Counted from the first letter of the stretch, positions 26,880-37,200 are shown. The stretch: DNA of 64,000 bases from Tenacibaculum maritimum NCIMB 2154 (GCF_900119795.1 NZ_LT634361.1:3333001-3397000), one strand, 5' to 3'. Numbers and translations are program-made. Notes: generated by a model not told the origin, from the sequence alone.

Positions 26880-27752
26880 ATGAAAATTGTCATTCTTTCT
26901 CGAAACCCTCAATCTTATTCAACCAAGCGCTTATTTGAAGCGGGAGAGAAAAGGGGGCATCAAATGCTAATTTTAGACCACACTAAATGCGACTTAATCA
27001 TTGAAAAAAAGAAACCAGCTATTGTATATAATCATGAATTGGTAACAGACGTTGATGCAATTATACCACGTATTGGAGCATCAGTTACCTTTTACGGCAC
27101 AGCTGTAGTTCGTCAATTTGAGATGATGAAAGTATTTTCGGTAGTTGAATCTCAAGCCTTAGTAAGATCGAGAGACAAACTAAGCAGCCTACAGGTACTT
27201 TCTAGAGCCAATTTAGGACTACCTAAAACAGTTTTTACAAATTACTCAAAAGACACTTCCGAAGTTATTAAAAAAGTAGGAGGAGCTCCACTAATCATCA
27301 AATTACTAGAAGGAACTCAAGGATTAGGTGTTGTTTTAGCAGAAACAAAAAAAGCAGCAGAATCTGTTTTAGAAGCTTTCAATGGTTTAAAAGCTCGTGT
27401 AATTGTACAAGAATTTATCAAAGAAGCAAAAGGAGCTGATATAAGGGCTTTTGTAGTAGATGGCGTTGTTGTAGGAGCTATAAAACGTCAAGGCAAAGAA
27501 GGTGAATTCAGGTCTAATTTACATAGAGGGGGTTCAGCAGAAATCATAGAATTAACCGAAGATGAAGAAAACGCAGCCCTAAAAGCTGTTAAAGCAATGA
27601 AATTAGGAGTTGCTGGCGTGGACATGTTGCAATCTGATAGAGGTCCTTTAATTTTAGAGGTAAACTCTTCTCCTGGATTAGAAGGAATTGAAGTAGCTAC
27701 CAATAAAGATATTGCCAAAAGCATTATTCGTTATATAGAAAGAAGTGCTTAA
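26880..27752 (+). CDS. rimK: RimK: ribosomal protein S6-L-glutamate ligase (ATP-grasp)
   Basis: ATP-grasp ligase that adds glutamate residues to the C-terminus of ribosomal protein S6 and can make poly-alpha-glutamate. The N-terminus [20 protein letters not shown], the [20 protein letters not shown] block, [22 protein letters not shown] (ATP-binding loop), [22 protein letters not shown] and [13 protein letters not shown] (metal ligands E and N) are all characteristic. Length 290 is typical. It is encoded immediately after the RimB-like protease. Confidence 0.95.
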   Translation: MKIVILSRNPQSYSTKRLFEAGEKRGHQMLILDHTKCDLIIEKKKPAIVYNHELVTDVDAIIPRIGASVTFYGTAVVRQFEMMKVFSVVESQALVRSRDKLSSLQVLSRANLGLPKTVFTNYSKDTSEVIKKVGGAPLIIKLLEGTQGLGVVLAETKKAAESVLEAFNGLKARVIVQEFIKEAKGADIRAFVVDGVVVGAIKRQGKEGEFRSNLHRGGSAEIIELTEDEENAALKAVKAMKLGVAGVDMLQSDRGPLILEVNSSPGLEGIEVATNKDIAKSIIRYIERSA

Positions 27753-27795
27753 AATATAAACTGATTACAATGCCATTACTAAATTCCATGTCACT

Positions 27796-28719
27796 GTGTT
27801 AAAAGTAAATAACGTAAAATTCTCACACGATACAGAAAGCACTGTACTTAAAAATATCAGTTTTACCGTTGACAAAGGAGAACAACTATGTATAATGGGA
27901 GAAAGCGGTTGTGGTAAATCTACTTTATTAAAAATCATTTATGGTTTATTAGACATAGATAAAGGTTCTTTATTTTGGAATGATATCAAAATTTTAGGTC
28001 CAAAGCATCACCTAGTTCCAGGTATCAACTTTTTCAAACATGTTGCTCAAGACTTTGATTTGATGCCTTTTATTTCAGTTAGTGAAAATATAAAGAAATT
28101 CTTGTCTCGCTTTTACCCTGAGGAAGCACAAAAAAGAACCAACGAGCTTCTCGGTGTAATTGAAATGACCGAATTTGCAAATACAAAAGTTAAGAATCTA
28201 AGTGGGGGTCAACAACAGCGTGTAGCAATAGCAAGAGCGCTAGCAAAAGAACCTGAGCTCCTACTCCTAGATGAACCTTTCAGTCAGATAGACAATTTCA
28301 AAAAAAACTCATTACGTCGAAAACTATTTACATATTTAAAAGAAAAAAACATCTCTTGTATTATAGCTACTCATGATGGAAATGATGCACTTTCTTTTTC
28401 TGACAAAATGATTGTTCTTAAAAATCAAGAAATAGTAGCTAGTAATACTCCTAGTAATTTATATAAAAATCCTAAAACTAAATATGTTGCGTCCTTATTT
28501 GAGGATGTAAATGAAATAATTCTTCATAATAAAAGCATATTACTATATCCTCATCAAATAAAAATAGTACCTCACTCAATATTAAGTGGAATTGTTATAG
28601 CTTCTTATTACAAAGGAGCCTATTGGCTCATTGAGGTCGCTTTTAAAAAACAAACTATTTTTATCAACAACTCTATTGATTTAGAAACAAATACTATCAT
28701 TTATTTTCAAATACCATAG
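27796..28719 (+). CDS. ABC transporter ATP-binding protein
   Basis: 307-residue ATPase with Walker A GESGCGKST, signature LSGGQQQRVAIARAL and Walker B LLLLDEPFSQID. A C-terminal extension (about 225-307) resembles the TOBE/OB-type domain of importer ATPases such as those for sulfate, molybdate or polyamines. No permease or binding protein gene is adjacent, so the partner must be elsewhere. The start is a GTG at 27796, 44 bp after rimK. It may be cotranscribed with rimK, but function is unassigned. Confidence 0.88.
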   Translation: MLKVNNVKFSHDTESTVLKNISFTVDKGEQLCIMGESGCGKSTLLKIIYGLLDIDKGSLFWNDIKILGPKHHLVPGINFFKHVAQDFDLMPFISVSENIKKFLSRFYPEEAQKRTNELLGVIEMTEFANTKVKNLSGGQQQRVAIARALAKEPELLLLDEPFSQIDNFKKNSLRRKLFTYLKEKNISCIIATHDGNDALSFSDKMIVLKNQEIVASNTPSNLYKNPKTKYVASLFEDVNEIILHNKSILLYPHQIKIVPHSILSGIVIASYYKGAYWLIEVAFKKQTIFINNSIDLETNTIIYFQIP

Positions 28720-28730
28720 TTTTGAATGAA

Positions 28731-29183
28731 TCAAAATATTTGTTGAATAATGATTTCTTTTGCATTAAAAGAGATAACATCTCCTTTATCTTTTCCTAGC
28801 AATATCTTCCCTATAGGAGATGAAATAGAAACTGCAAAATAAGATTCTCCCAGAACCTCTAATTTACCCGCAGAAATACTCAAAAAGTAATTCGCAAAAT
28901 TCGTTTTTATAACACTTCCTAAATGAGCTTTATCAGATTCTTCTGATATATTCATTTTTGCCAAAATTATTTTCATTTCTGTAATATTAGCCAGTTGCTG
29001 CCCTGCCTTCTCCATTTCTAATTGTAACATAGCTCTCTCTGTTTCATGTTTATCCCCCGCAGAACTTTTAGTTGCTGTTTGCAATGCTTTTTGATTAGAT
29101 TGAATAATCTCTTCTATCGTTTGTAATCTTTGATTTACATATGCAATGCATTTTTCATATAAAACCTTTCTTATTTCGTCCAT
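28731..29183 (-). CDS. GreA/GreB-like elongation-factor family protein
   Basis: 150-residue protein with an N-terminal helical region (residues 1-75, including SSAGDKHETERAMLQLEMEK) and a C-terminal FKBP-like Gre domain ending YFAVSISSPIGKILLGKDKG. The helical part is shorter and different from the GreA coiled coil, so RNA-cleavage activity at stalled polymerase is uncertain. Flavobacterial members are often mislabelled 3-oxoacyl-ACP synthase in databases; nothing in this sequence supports that. It lies upstream of nothing on its strand and is convergent with the ABC ATPase. Confidence 0.7.
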   Translation of the reverse strand: MDEIRKVLYEKCIAYVNQRLQTIEEIIQSNQKALQTATKSSAGDKHETERAMLQLEMEKAGQQLANITEMKIILAKMNISEESDKAHLGSVIKTNFANYFLSISAGKLEVLGESYFAVSISSPIGKILLGKDKGDVISFNAKEIIIQQIF

Positions 29184-29201
29184 AAATTTTTAATAAAAAT
29201 A

Positions 29202-30311
29202 CTACGCCAACAAACCCGCTAGCTCTTTGCCTACTAAACTTCCAATAGCAACTCCCATTCCTCCTAGCCTAACACCACAAAAAACATTTTCTGACACCTG
29301 CTTTACAATTGCTTTTTTCTGGCTTCCAACTCCCATAATCCCACTCCATCTGTGGGCTACCTGAAAACTTGTTTTTGGTAAAATAACCTCTTTTAATATT
29401 TTTTCCAAAGAACTCTGAATTACCTCCGTTTTTCCAAAGGTGGTAGTTTCTTCTCCCTTAAAGTCAAGATTCCTACCTCCCCCAAACAAAATTCTATTAT
29501 TAATATTCCTAAAATAATAGTATCCTTTATCTAAATGAAAAGTTCCTTTTATACGCAAATTTTCAATCGGAGAAGTAATTAATACTTGCGCTCTTGCAGG
29601 CTGCACTTTTTCTTGTAACAACGATTTCGCAAACCCATTTGTTGCAATAAATAATTTATTGGTTTTAAATGTATATTTATCTGTTTCAACAACTACTTTA
29701 CTTCCTTCATTAAACCTCTCTACCTTAGTTGAATTTAAAATCCGTATCCCTGATTTTTGGACTTTCAACAATAGTTCAGCCATCATTTTTCCAGTATCAA
29801 TTTGCCCTTCAAATTGATTTACAATATAATTCTCTTGAATATTACTAAATTGAAAAAAGTTATTCTTAACTGAAAAAACGGGTGCTTTAAACAACGGATA
29901 TAATAATTTATTAATCTGCTTTTTTTTGCCCAAGCATTCTTCATAAAACGATTTGTCACGAAATAACTCGAACCCTTTATTTTGCTGAAAATCAATATTT
30001 TTATCTCCTATGTTTTTACGTAAGAGTTTTAAACCTTCCCAACGTTTTTTAACCAAATTAAAAACCTCCTCTTCTGTATGTGTCTTTAAATCATCTATCA
30101 ACTCTGATAAACTTCCAAAACAAGCAAAACCTGCATTTTTAGTACTAGCTCCTTGTGGAAGTACTCCTTTTTCCAAAATCAAAATTTTTGATTTTGGATG
30201 TTTTTTTTGCAACTCCAAAGCACAACTTAAGCCTACAATTCCACTTCCTATAACTGTGAAATCCACCTCAGTAAACCATTCTTTAAGTTCCCAATAACTA
30301 AAATGTATCAT
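29202..30311 (-). CDS. FAD-dependent oxidoreductase, DAO family
   Basis: 369-residue flavoenzyme of the D-amino-acid oxidase/glycine oxidase type. The N-terminal Rossmann motif is DFTVIGSGIVGLSCALEL, followed by ILEKGVLPQGASTKNAGFAC, a typical DAO-family flavin contact, and the C-terminal FCGVRLGGMGVAIGSLVGKE closes the FAD site. The substrate is likely an amine or amino acid, but cannot be specified. It is separated from the Gre-like gene by 18 bp and probably cotranscribed with it. Confidence 0.88.
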   Translation of the reverse strand: MIHFSYWELKEWFTEVDFTVIGSGIVGLSCALELQKKHPKSKILILEKGVLPQGASTKNAGFACFGSLSELIDDLKTHTEEEVFNLVKKRWEGLKLLRKNIGDKNIDFQQNKGFELFRDKSFYEECLGKKKQINKLLYPLFKAPVFSVKNNFFQFSNIQENYIVNQFEGQIDTGKMMAELLLKVQKSGIRILNSTKVERFNEGSKVVVETDKYTFKTNKLFIATNGFAKSLLQEKVQPARAQVLITSPIENLRIKGTFHLDKGYYYFRNINNRILFGGGRNLDFKGEETTTFGKTEVIQSSLEKILKEVILPKTSFQVAHRWSGIMGVGSQKKAIVKQVSENVFCGVRLGGMGVAIGSLVGKELAGLLA

Positions 30312-30396
30312 TCTGTAAAATTAACCAAGTTTTTAATATTAATTTGTACCTTGGCATAATACTTGAATTTTTTAATAGTATATCAAATCAATCACA

Positions 30397-30861
30397 ATGA
30401 AAAACATAGGCTTTATACTTCTTACCATCAGCATTTTTCAATGCAAAAGTATTTCTTTTGAAAAAACACCTCCCTTTACCATAAAAGAGGCTTCTTATTA
30501 CAACTACACTGGAGGAATACGTGGTGTTAGTGGCACATGGGTTCGTATAAATTACGACTCTAAAAAAGCTATTGAATTTGATAGTATTTATTACCAAGGA
30601 AGAAAAACAAAAGCAGAGCTTCAAAATATAGCTAATAAAATTTTTGTGAGCGGACACTTCAATACTTCAACTGTTAATAATAAAAATGACTTGATTTTAC
30701 ATAAAAACAAGGAAAAAGAATTTCACAATCAGCTCCCTAAAAAATCTTGCTCATTTAAATTAAAAGAAAATGAAGCAATTATCAGCTATTTTCAAAAAGG
30801 AAAGAAAAAGTACTACAAAATAAACTCTCTTAAGCAAGAAAAGTCTCCACTACACCAGTAA
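30397..30861 (+). CDS. Hypothetical lipoprotein
   Basis: 154-residue protein that I do not recognise. The N-terminus MKNIGFILLTISIFQCKSIS is a lipoprotein signal peptide with a plausible lipobox ending at Cys16. The mature part is small, lysine-rich and mostly beta (YNYTGGIRGVSGTWVRINYD). It is divergent from the DAO gene, with no gene directly downstream on its strand. It may be an envelope accessory protein; no function is proposed. Confidence 0.65.
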   Translation: MKNIGFILLTISIFQCKSISFEKTPPFTIKEASYYNYTGGIRGVSGTWVRINYDSKKAIEFDSIYYQGRKTKAELQNIANKIFVSGHFNTSTVNNKNDLILHKNKEKEFHNQLPKKSCSFKLKENEAIISYFQKGKKKYYKINSLKQEKSPLHQ

Positions 30862-30941
30862 TACATTAAAAAAGTAGCTAGATGTTATAAATTTACACAC
30901 TTTATAGGATGGTGTCATAAATAATATATCCAGCTATTTTT

Positions 30942-32081
30942 TTAGTTATATGTTACTTTTCTCAATATTCTCATGGCTTCTTTATATTTTACATAAGTAG
31001 TTTTATCTTCAAGAGATTTGATATATCTTCTTGCTTTTTTTAGCTGCTCTAACGATTTTAAAAAGCCATTTAAGAAACAAATCAAATAGGTTGTTGGCAT
31101 TTTCAATACATCTTGTGCTTCTCTTTCAGAAAGTATTTCTTTCTTTTCTATCTTATCAATTATAGTATTATTCGTATTATAAATAAAACATAAAGTATCT
31201 TTATTATATTGAGGTGGACTAAATAAAAATTCATTTACAATATCATGCTTTCCATTATTTTTAAAATGGATAATCGTTTTTTCTAAAGGATAATGACGCT
31301 TTTTTTCATCTATTCCTAGTAAAATATATTCTGTGATAATAAAAGAATCTTCATTATAGTTTATCTGAACATCATCTAAGGAAGAAAAAAATAAACGCAC
31401 CTGTTCATTAATAAGCTCAATATCTACCCTAGACAAAAATTCTTGACCATTAATCATTGACCTTTTACCCGCCCAGCAAAGCACAAATTGCTCATTAAAC
31501 ACTTTATATCTTGGATTATACTCTGGCTTATGATTATTTATAAAATCAAAGACCCCATTCAAAGTCAGCTCTATATTATTACTTGCATTTTTCTCTATTG
31601 CGCTTACAAAATTTGCATTATTAGGAATATTAAACATTTCTCTTTTTCCTGCTAAAGAATTACTACCTCTCCTGTAAAAAGTTGTGTTTTTCTCGTATTT
31701 CCATGCTTTTTTTATAAGAGAAGTGACTGCTTCAATTGGAAAAATAGTAACTAACCCTACCACTTTATGCCTAGGTAAACGAGGAAAGGGAACGTTTTCA
31801 TATTGAATTTTTGGTGGGTTTTTCAAATATGCATTTACCAAGTTCTGTATCTTACTATCATCAAAAAAGTCAACCCCTATTATTTTATTTTCTGCATCCT
31901 CAACACCAATTACGATATAAGAATTATTAAAAGGATTGGAATTAGAAAGCGCGCAAACATGTTTTAAAAACTTTGCTTTTCCTTCCTTTGTATCTAAGGA
32001 AATTTTTTGCTTCTTATCGTAAAAACTATTTTCATCATTATGAGAAAGTAAATTTTTAATAAGCAACCGTTTGTTTATCAT
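30942..32081 (-). CDS. AlbA_2 (Schlafen-type) domain protein
   Basis: 379-residue protein whose N-terminal 150 residues match the AlbA_2/Schlafen AlbA_2 domain: ENSFYDKKQKISLDTKEGKA, FLKHVCALSNSNPFNNSYIV, IGVEDAENKIIGVDF and TTFYRRGSNS. This domain binds nucleic acids or nucleotides and is often followed by a helix-turn-helix; the rest of this protein (about 170-379) shows no such motif that I can identify. Family proteins are often called ATP-binding transcriptional regulators. It begins immediately after the SDR gene (1-bp gap), so they form one unit. Confidence 0.75.
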   Translation of the reverse strand: MINKRLLIKNLLSHNDENSFYDKKQKISLDTKEGKAKFLKHVCALSNSNPFNNSYIVIGVEDAENKIIGVDFFDDSKIQNLVNAYLKNPPKIQYENVPFPRLPRHKVVGLVTIFPIEAVTSLIKKAWKYEKNTTFYRRGSNSLAGKREMFNIPNNANFVSAIEKNASNNIELTLNGVFDFINNHKPEYNPRYKVFNEQFVLCWAGKRSMINGQEFLSRVDIELINEQVRLFFSSLDDVQINYNEDSFIITEYILLGIDEKKRHYPLEKTIIHFKNNGKHDIVNEFLFSPPQYNKDTLCFIYNTNNTIIDKIEKKEILSEREAQDVLKMPTTYLICFLNGFLKSLEQLKKARRYIKSLEDKTTYVKYKEAMRILRKVTYN

Positions 32082-32082
32082 T

Positions 32083-32835
32083 TTAGTTTTTATTCAAAAT
32101 AGTAGCACTTGCCTGCGCTGTTGGGTACACTACCAAATCTTCAATATTTACATGATAAGGTCTTGTAACTACAAAATAAATAATATCTGCAATATCTTCT
32201 GCTTGTAGCGCTTTATATCCAGTATAAACCTCTCTTGCTTTATCAATATCTCCTTTAAAACGAACTTCTGAAAACGCTGTTTCTACAGCTCCAGGGTGAA
32301 TTGCTGACACTCTAATATTATATGCATTCAAATCTATTCTCATTGCCTTATTCAAAGCATTTACAGCATGCTTCGATGCACAATATACATTTCCGTTAGG
32401 ATACACTTCTTTCCCTGCAATAGAGCCTATATTAACAATAAAACCTTGATTTTGGGTTATCATTCTAGGAATAATTGCTTTTGATACGTATAGCAGGCCC
32501 TTTACATTAATATCTAACATTGCATCCCAATCATCTATACTCCCATCTTGAATAGCGCTTAAGCCATGAGCATTTCCCGCATTGTTTATTAAAATATCTA
32601 TTTTTTGGAACTTTTCTGGCAACTTACCTATTGCTGTAACAACAGCATCTCTCTTACTCACGTCAAAAGACAATGTAGTAACTTCTGTGTATTTACCAAG
32701 CTCTTCTTCTAAGAAACTTAAACGATCTTTTCTTCTACCACAAAGAATCAATCTTATTTTTTTTCTGGCAAAAAGTACTGCTGTAGCTCTACCTATTCCA
32801 GAGGTAGCTCCTGTTATAAATGCGGTTAAAATCAT
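32083..32835 (-). CDS. Short-chain dehydrogenase/reductase (YdfG-like)
   Basis: 250-residue NAD(P)-dependent oxidoreductase of the classical SDR family. Visible are the TGATSGIGRATA cofactor loop, the arginine-rich LCGRRKDRL after strand 2, which implies NADP preference, ILINNAGNAHGLSAI and the catalytic Ser-Tyr-x-x-x-Lys in IVNIGSIAG and VYCASKHAV. Overall it resembles YdfG, an NADP-dependent 3-hydroxy acid/serine dehydrogenase. It is cotranscribed with the AlbA_2 gene. Confidence 0.92.
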   Translation of the reverse strand: MILTAFITGATSGIGRATAVLFARKKIRLILCGRRKDRLSFLEEELGKYTEVTTLSFDVSKRDAVVTAIGKLPEKFQKIDILINNAGNAHGLSAIQDGSIDDWDAMLDINVKGLLYVSKAIIPRMITQNQGFIVNIGSIAGKEVYPNGNVYCASKHAVNALNKAMRIDLNAYNIRVSAIHPGAVETAFSEVRFKGDIDKAREVYTGYKALQAEDIADIIYFVVTRPYHVNIEDLVVYPTAQASATILNKN

Positions 32836-32879
32836 TTTTTTTATTTTTGTTAAAGATAACTTTTTCTTCTAAAAAAGAA

Positions 32880-32905
32880 AAAACCGCTTCTAAGGAAGCG
32901 GTTTT
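32880..32905 (-). terminator. Terminator of the lipoprotein gene at 32962-33870
   Basis: Perfect 11-bp stem (AAAACCGCTTC / GAAGCGGTTTT) with a 4-nt loop; on the minus strand it ends in a T-run. Placed between the lipoprotein stop and the SDR start. Confidence 0.88.
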
Positions 32906-32961
32906 CTTTCAATTGGTTATCAAAAAATAACCAACCAAAAATCAACTAACCAAACTTTATT

Positions 32962-33870
32962 TTAATTTCTTTTCTGTACTACTGCTCTTTTTATCTTAGT
33001 ACGCTTTCTTCCTTCATTCCTTACAGGAGATTCCGTTCTTTGCTTATCACGCCTCAAATACTCTACAAACCCTCTCCCTGAAAAATCATATGTTGTTTTC
33101 GAATTTATATTATACAACCTAATTGTTTCGTCGTTTATAACGGTCAAATCAAACTCCTCAGTATCTCCATTATCATAATTAAGTGTTAAATATTTTAAGT
33201 TTGTAATACCTATAGGATCTTTGATCGTGTAATTCCCTGAAAAATCCCATCTAATACTTTCAATATCCGTGCCAAAAGGATCATGAGATGAATAAAATGT
33301 AGTAGTGTTCTCTGGTGTAAATTGCAAATACGTTTCATCATCAAATGCATCAGCACCCCCTCCTTCAATACCTATTCTTTCCCAAGCAATATATTCTTGT
33401 AAGAAATATTCTATATTATCATAAAAAAGCTTATTATAATCAAAGTTATTACGTTGATAACCAATCAAAAAATAACTTACATTTTGAGATATATCATCAA
33501 TCCTAATTTCATTGCTTGATAGTTGAACAACTTCAAAACCATATGTTCCATCTAAACGGTGACTCATCTCCAAAATCCCATTATATGCTCTATAGTTTCC
33601 TACCAAAACCCCCAATCCATTTCCCGTTTTGCCAATATCTACAATATTATTATTTGCATACATTTTGCCATTAAAAAAAGAAACTGTAAAAGATTTAGCT
33701 ATAAAAGGTACTTCTCCTCTCCCTTCTGTTCTATGATAATCTATATACCATAAATCATACTGAGACACTAATTCATCTAAAGAAATCAAATCATCAACTC
33801 TATCATCTATTGTACATGACGTAAATATTATTGTTGTTAGAAACACAAAAAGTAGTTGTATCGCTTTCAT
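32962..33870 (-). CDS. Flavobacterial lipoprotein of unknown function
   Basis: 302-residue lipoprotein (lipobox FTSC at Cys19). It belongs to a Flavobacteriaceae family that databases sometimes mislabel nicotinic acid mononucleotide adenylyltransferase; I see no nucleotidyltransferase HxGH motif here. Conserved-looking blocks are SQYDLWYIDYHRTEGRGEVP, NNIVDIGKTGNGLG and YNKLFYDNIEYFLQEYIAWE. The C-terminus is strongly basic (RNEGRKRTKIKRAVVQKRN). Probably an envelope protein; function unknown. Confidence 0.75.
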   Translation of the reverse strand: MKAIQLLFVFLTTIIFTSCTIDDRVDDLISLDELVSQYDLWYIDYHRTEGRGEVPFIAKSFTVSFFNGKMYANNNIVDIGKTGNGLGVLVGNYRAYNGILEMSHRLDGTYGFEVVQLSSNEIRIDDISQNVSYFLIGYQRNNFDYNKLFYDNIEYFLQEYIAWERIGIEGGGADAFDDETYLQFTPENTTTFYSSHDPFGTDIESIRWDFSGNYTIKDPIGITNLKYLTLNYDNGDTEEFDLTVINDETIRLYNINSKTTYDFSGRGFVEYLRRDKQRTESPVRNEGRKRTKIKRAVVQKRN

Positions 33871-33956
33871 AAACCTTATTTTACAGTTATGTTCATAACC
33901 TACTCAAATTACATGCCAAAAAGCTATTACTACTTGTGTAACACCTAAAAGCTTAA

Positions 33957-34148
33957 ATAAAACAAAAGAACCACCCCAGTAAGGGTGGTTCTAAGTAAAG
34001 TTCTATTAAAAATATGAAGGGCTTATTTTTTAATGAACCTAGTTATTAATAATAATTAACAATATTAATTCCTATAATATACAACATTTTAAAATGTTTT
34101 CGCTTATTCTAGAAAGTCGTTTTTTATTAAAAAGCTTCTCGTTTAAGC
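33957..34148 (-). ncRNA. Predicted small RNA of about 190 nt from an orphan promoter
   Basis: The minus-strand promoter TTG (complement of 34181-34183), a 19-bp spacer and TACTTTTG (complement of 34154-34161) predict a start near 34147. The next signal is the terminator 33967-33992 with a T-rich tail. Only tiny frames exist in between (the longest begins with ATG near 34094 and has about 13 codons), and it contains ACATTTTAAAATGT self-complementarity. Alternatively it is an attenuated leader of the lipoprotein gene. Confidence 0.35.
33967..33992 (-). terminator. Terminator upstream of the lipoprotein gene
   Basis: Perfect 10-bp GC-rich stem (AGAACCACCC / GGGTGGTTCT) with a 6-nt loop. The T-rich tail is on the minus strand (TTTGTTTTATTT). 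Confidence 0.8.
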
Positions 34149-34153
34149 GTCTT

Positions 34154-34223
34154 CAAAAGTATATATTACTTTAAACATTTCAAATAGGTATAAATACTGA
34201 AATATGCATACGGGATTATACGT
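34154..34223 (-). promoter_or_regulatory. Orphan promoter with ATAC-rich upstream element, copy 1
   Basis: Core promoter: TTG-N19-TACTTTTG on the minus strand (34183 to 34154). Immediately upstream is a 42-bp element (34182-34223) that matches 37877-37918 at 34 of 42 positions, sharing GTATAAATAC, GAAATA, ATACG and ATACGT in the same spacing. Confidence 0.5.
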
Positions 34224-34229
34224 ACCTTA

Positions 34230-34259
34230 TAAAAGAGGAGTAAATATACCCCTCTTTTA
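34230..34259 (-). terminator. Hairpin after the M4 protease gene
   Basis: 9-bp stem (TAAAAGAGG / CCTCTTTTA) with a 12-nt loop, 21 bp after the stop. There is no separate T-run on the minus strand, so it may be a weak terminator or 3' stabiliser. Confidence 0.5.
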
Positions 34260-34279
34260 GCATATTAATGAAGACAATT

Positions 34280-37200
34280 TTAGTCTTTAACAAAATTAGT
34301 AGTCATTGATTTTTGACCATCGTTAACCTCTATGATATATAACCCTGGCTCCAATTTAGAAACATCAACACCATTATCATCTTTCATTTTTCCTGTTTTT
34401 ACTACCTGCCCAATTGGATTTACAATTTTATAAACTAAATTATTGCTAGAATTTGATTTTACCTGTACAAAGTTTGTTGCTGGGTTAGGGAATACCATAA
34501 AACTAGTGACTGCTTCACTTGCCAAAGGCTCTCCTTCGATTTCTTCAAAGATACCATTAAAACTTCCTGCTGCGGTAATATTTACAGTATAATCTTCGAC
34601 CTCGCCATCTGCAAAACTCTCACATGGAGTTGATTTTGAATTATACTTCATAGAAACTCGCATTCTTGTTGATCCTAATTTAGCCGAAGATGGTATCGTT
34701 ATCTCTGCTGTTCTGTTTGATGAACTTCTAGATGATCCTGAAACTACCTCCTCACTTGATTCAAAAACTCCATTTTGATTAAAATCAATCCATACTGTAA
34801 AAAATTCTGTATATGAACTACTTCTAAAACCTGCACTAACAATCAATTGGTTCGTACTTCCTTGAGATACATTCGCTACTTTTGATGTAAAATCTCCATA
34901 ACCGCCATCTGATGAGCTACTATGACTCATACCTCCTAAAGATACATAATCAATCCACTCATATGTAGAACGATTTCCTTTTGACGAACAGTAATTTAAC
35001 TCTACTCCCAAAGTTGTAAAAACCAAACTACTACTTGACTCTGAAACATTACCCGCTGCATCCTTTGACTTTACACTATATGAATAAGTCGTATTTGCCG
35101 TTAAACCTGTTATATTAGCCGATGTTCCTGTTACTACTCCTATGCTTGATCCTCCATTAAAAATTTCATATTCCTTTACACCTACATTATCCGTTGATGC
35201 TAACCAACTCAACGTTGCTGTCGTTTGCGTGATATTAGATACTGACAATCCTGTTGGAGCCGTTGGAGATTGAGTATCAGAATTCGCCCCTACTATATGT
35301 ATTGTATAATCTTCAACCTCGCCATAAGATATAGCTCCTTCACATGCGCTTGGAGTTGCATTGTATTTTAAAACTACGCGCATTCTTGTTGAACCTTCTA
35401 ATGCTGATGATGGCACGCTAAATGAACCACTAACTGCAGTATCCTTAGAAGGTGCTTTTGTCCAAACTGTTTCTCCTGCATCTGAAAAATCTCCATCTCC
35501 GTTATAATCAATCCAAACACCATAACCCTCACTATATACAGCTCCATTCCATTTTGGAGTAATTTTTATCGTATTTGATACTCCTTTTATTAAATCTGTT
35601 GATATTGAAGTGTAATCAGAGTACCCATTACCTCCATCTGAACTATTATCAATACTTCCTAACTCTACACGTTGTATGTACTCATCCGATACATTTTCTC
35701 CTTTTGAGGTACAATAAGAAATAGGTTTAACCCCTGTAGTAGTTACAGCAATTGTAGAAACTTCACCACTTCCTCCTGAAGAACAATTTGCTTTTACCGT
35801 ACAAGTATATGTTGTACCCTCTACTAAACCTGTAATTAACTTAGAGGTACCATTTACTGTATATGAACTCTCATTTACTGTTACTATATAAGAAATTGCT
35901 TCTGAAACAGCTGTCCATGATAACGTAAAATCATTGTCATTTATATTAGAACTTTCAAATCCACCCGGAGCAGCTAGTGCACAGTTTTCTACATAAGCTT
36001 CTCCAACACCAACAGCATACCATGCATTTGTCACAGATTTTACCTCATCACTATTTTCTCCATACAAATCAGTAGCTGCAGTAATAGAACCTGCCCTTGC
36101 ATCTGCAAAAGTAGCATTAGCTGATAAATAATTAGCTTCTGTACGATAGGCTATTTTAGCAGATTTTATCATTCCAATTGCCGTAACATTAAACATATTA
36201 TTAATATCATTTGTTCCTGCTCCTCCTGCAGTTAACAAATAAAACCAATAATTTAAAACACCTGAATTCGTATGAACTCCACAGTAATCATTAGATTGAC
36301 TTGGCGTACCACAATTAGGCTCTTTCCAATAAGTACCTCCATATGTATCTGGCTGATTTCTCTCATTTGGATTACTCATAGACCTCAATGCTACCGACCC
36401 TGTTCTTCTATCAATTTCATCTCCTATCAACCATACTGTAGCGTCTGGTGCTAAATCATTTCCATTTCCTTTTGCAAAATGCTCTACTGCAGCTCCCCAA
36501 ATATCTGAAAAACCTTCATTCAAGCCTCCTGATTCTCTCTGATAAGCTAAATCTGCTGTATGACTACAAATAGCATGTCCTATTTCGTGCGCAGCCACAT
36601 CTATTGAGGTCAAAGCATCAAAATAACCATTGCCTTCACTCCCGTTAGAAGAACCATCTCCATAAGACATAACAGCCCCATTCCAAAACGCATTATCATA
36701 ATTATTATCTACATGCACATAACTACGAATTTGAGCTCCATTACCATCATAACTATCTCTATTATGGTTGTTCTTAAAATAATCATACGTCATCATAGCT
36801 CCCCAGTGTGCATCTAAAGCAGCATCATCCTTATTAGTACTATGCTCAGCAGAAGTCCAATTATTATCATTATCCGTAAACTCATCATAATTAGTTACAT
36901 ACGGATAATTAAACCCAGGCCCTTGATTTTTAGCATCACGAGTATATATCTTTCTTGTCGCATCTGCCAAAATATAACTAGCCCCACTTAAGGTTGTTTC
37001 AATAGTTCTTGTTCCACTATACCTAGTTGCTGCCGTTCCTGAAGCAAACATCGTTTTTAAAGTTTTCTTTACATCTACTTTCTCTGATTTTTTAACCGCT
37101 CCTATATGACCAAATTTATCAGCATGTTTTATAATTGCATTAAAAAATAAAGCTTCTCCTGTATGAGCATCTATATATAAGTATCCTCTACTCAAAGGTT

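Larger units (their letters stand above)
33871..34279. other. 410-bp intergenic region with orphan promoter and two hairpins
   Basis: No substantial open frame. On the minus strand, from right to left, it holds a hairpin just after the M4 protease stop (34230-34259), an ATAC-rich 42-bp element (34182-34223), a promoter (34154-34183) and a strong terminator (33967-33992), then 97 bp to the lipoprotein ATG. Confidence 0.6.
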
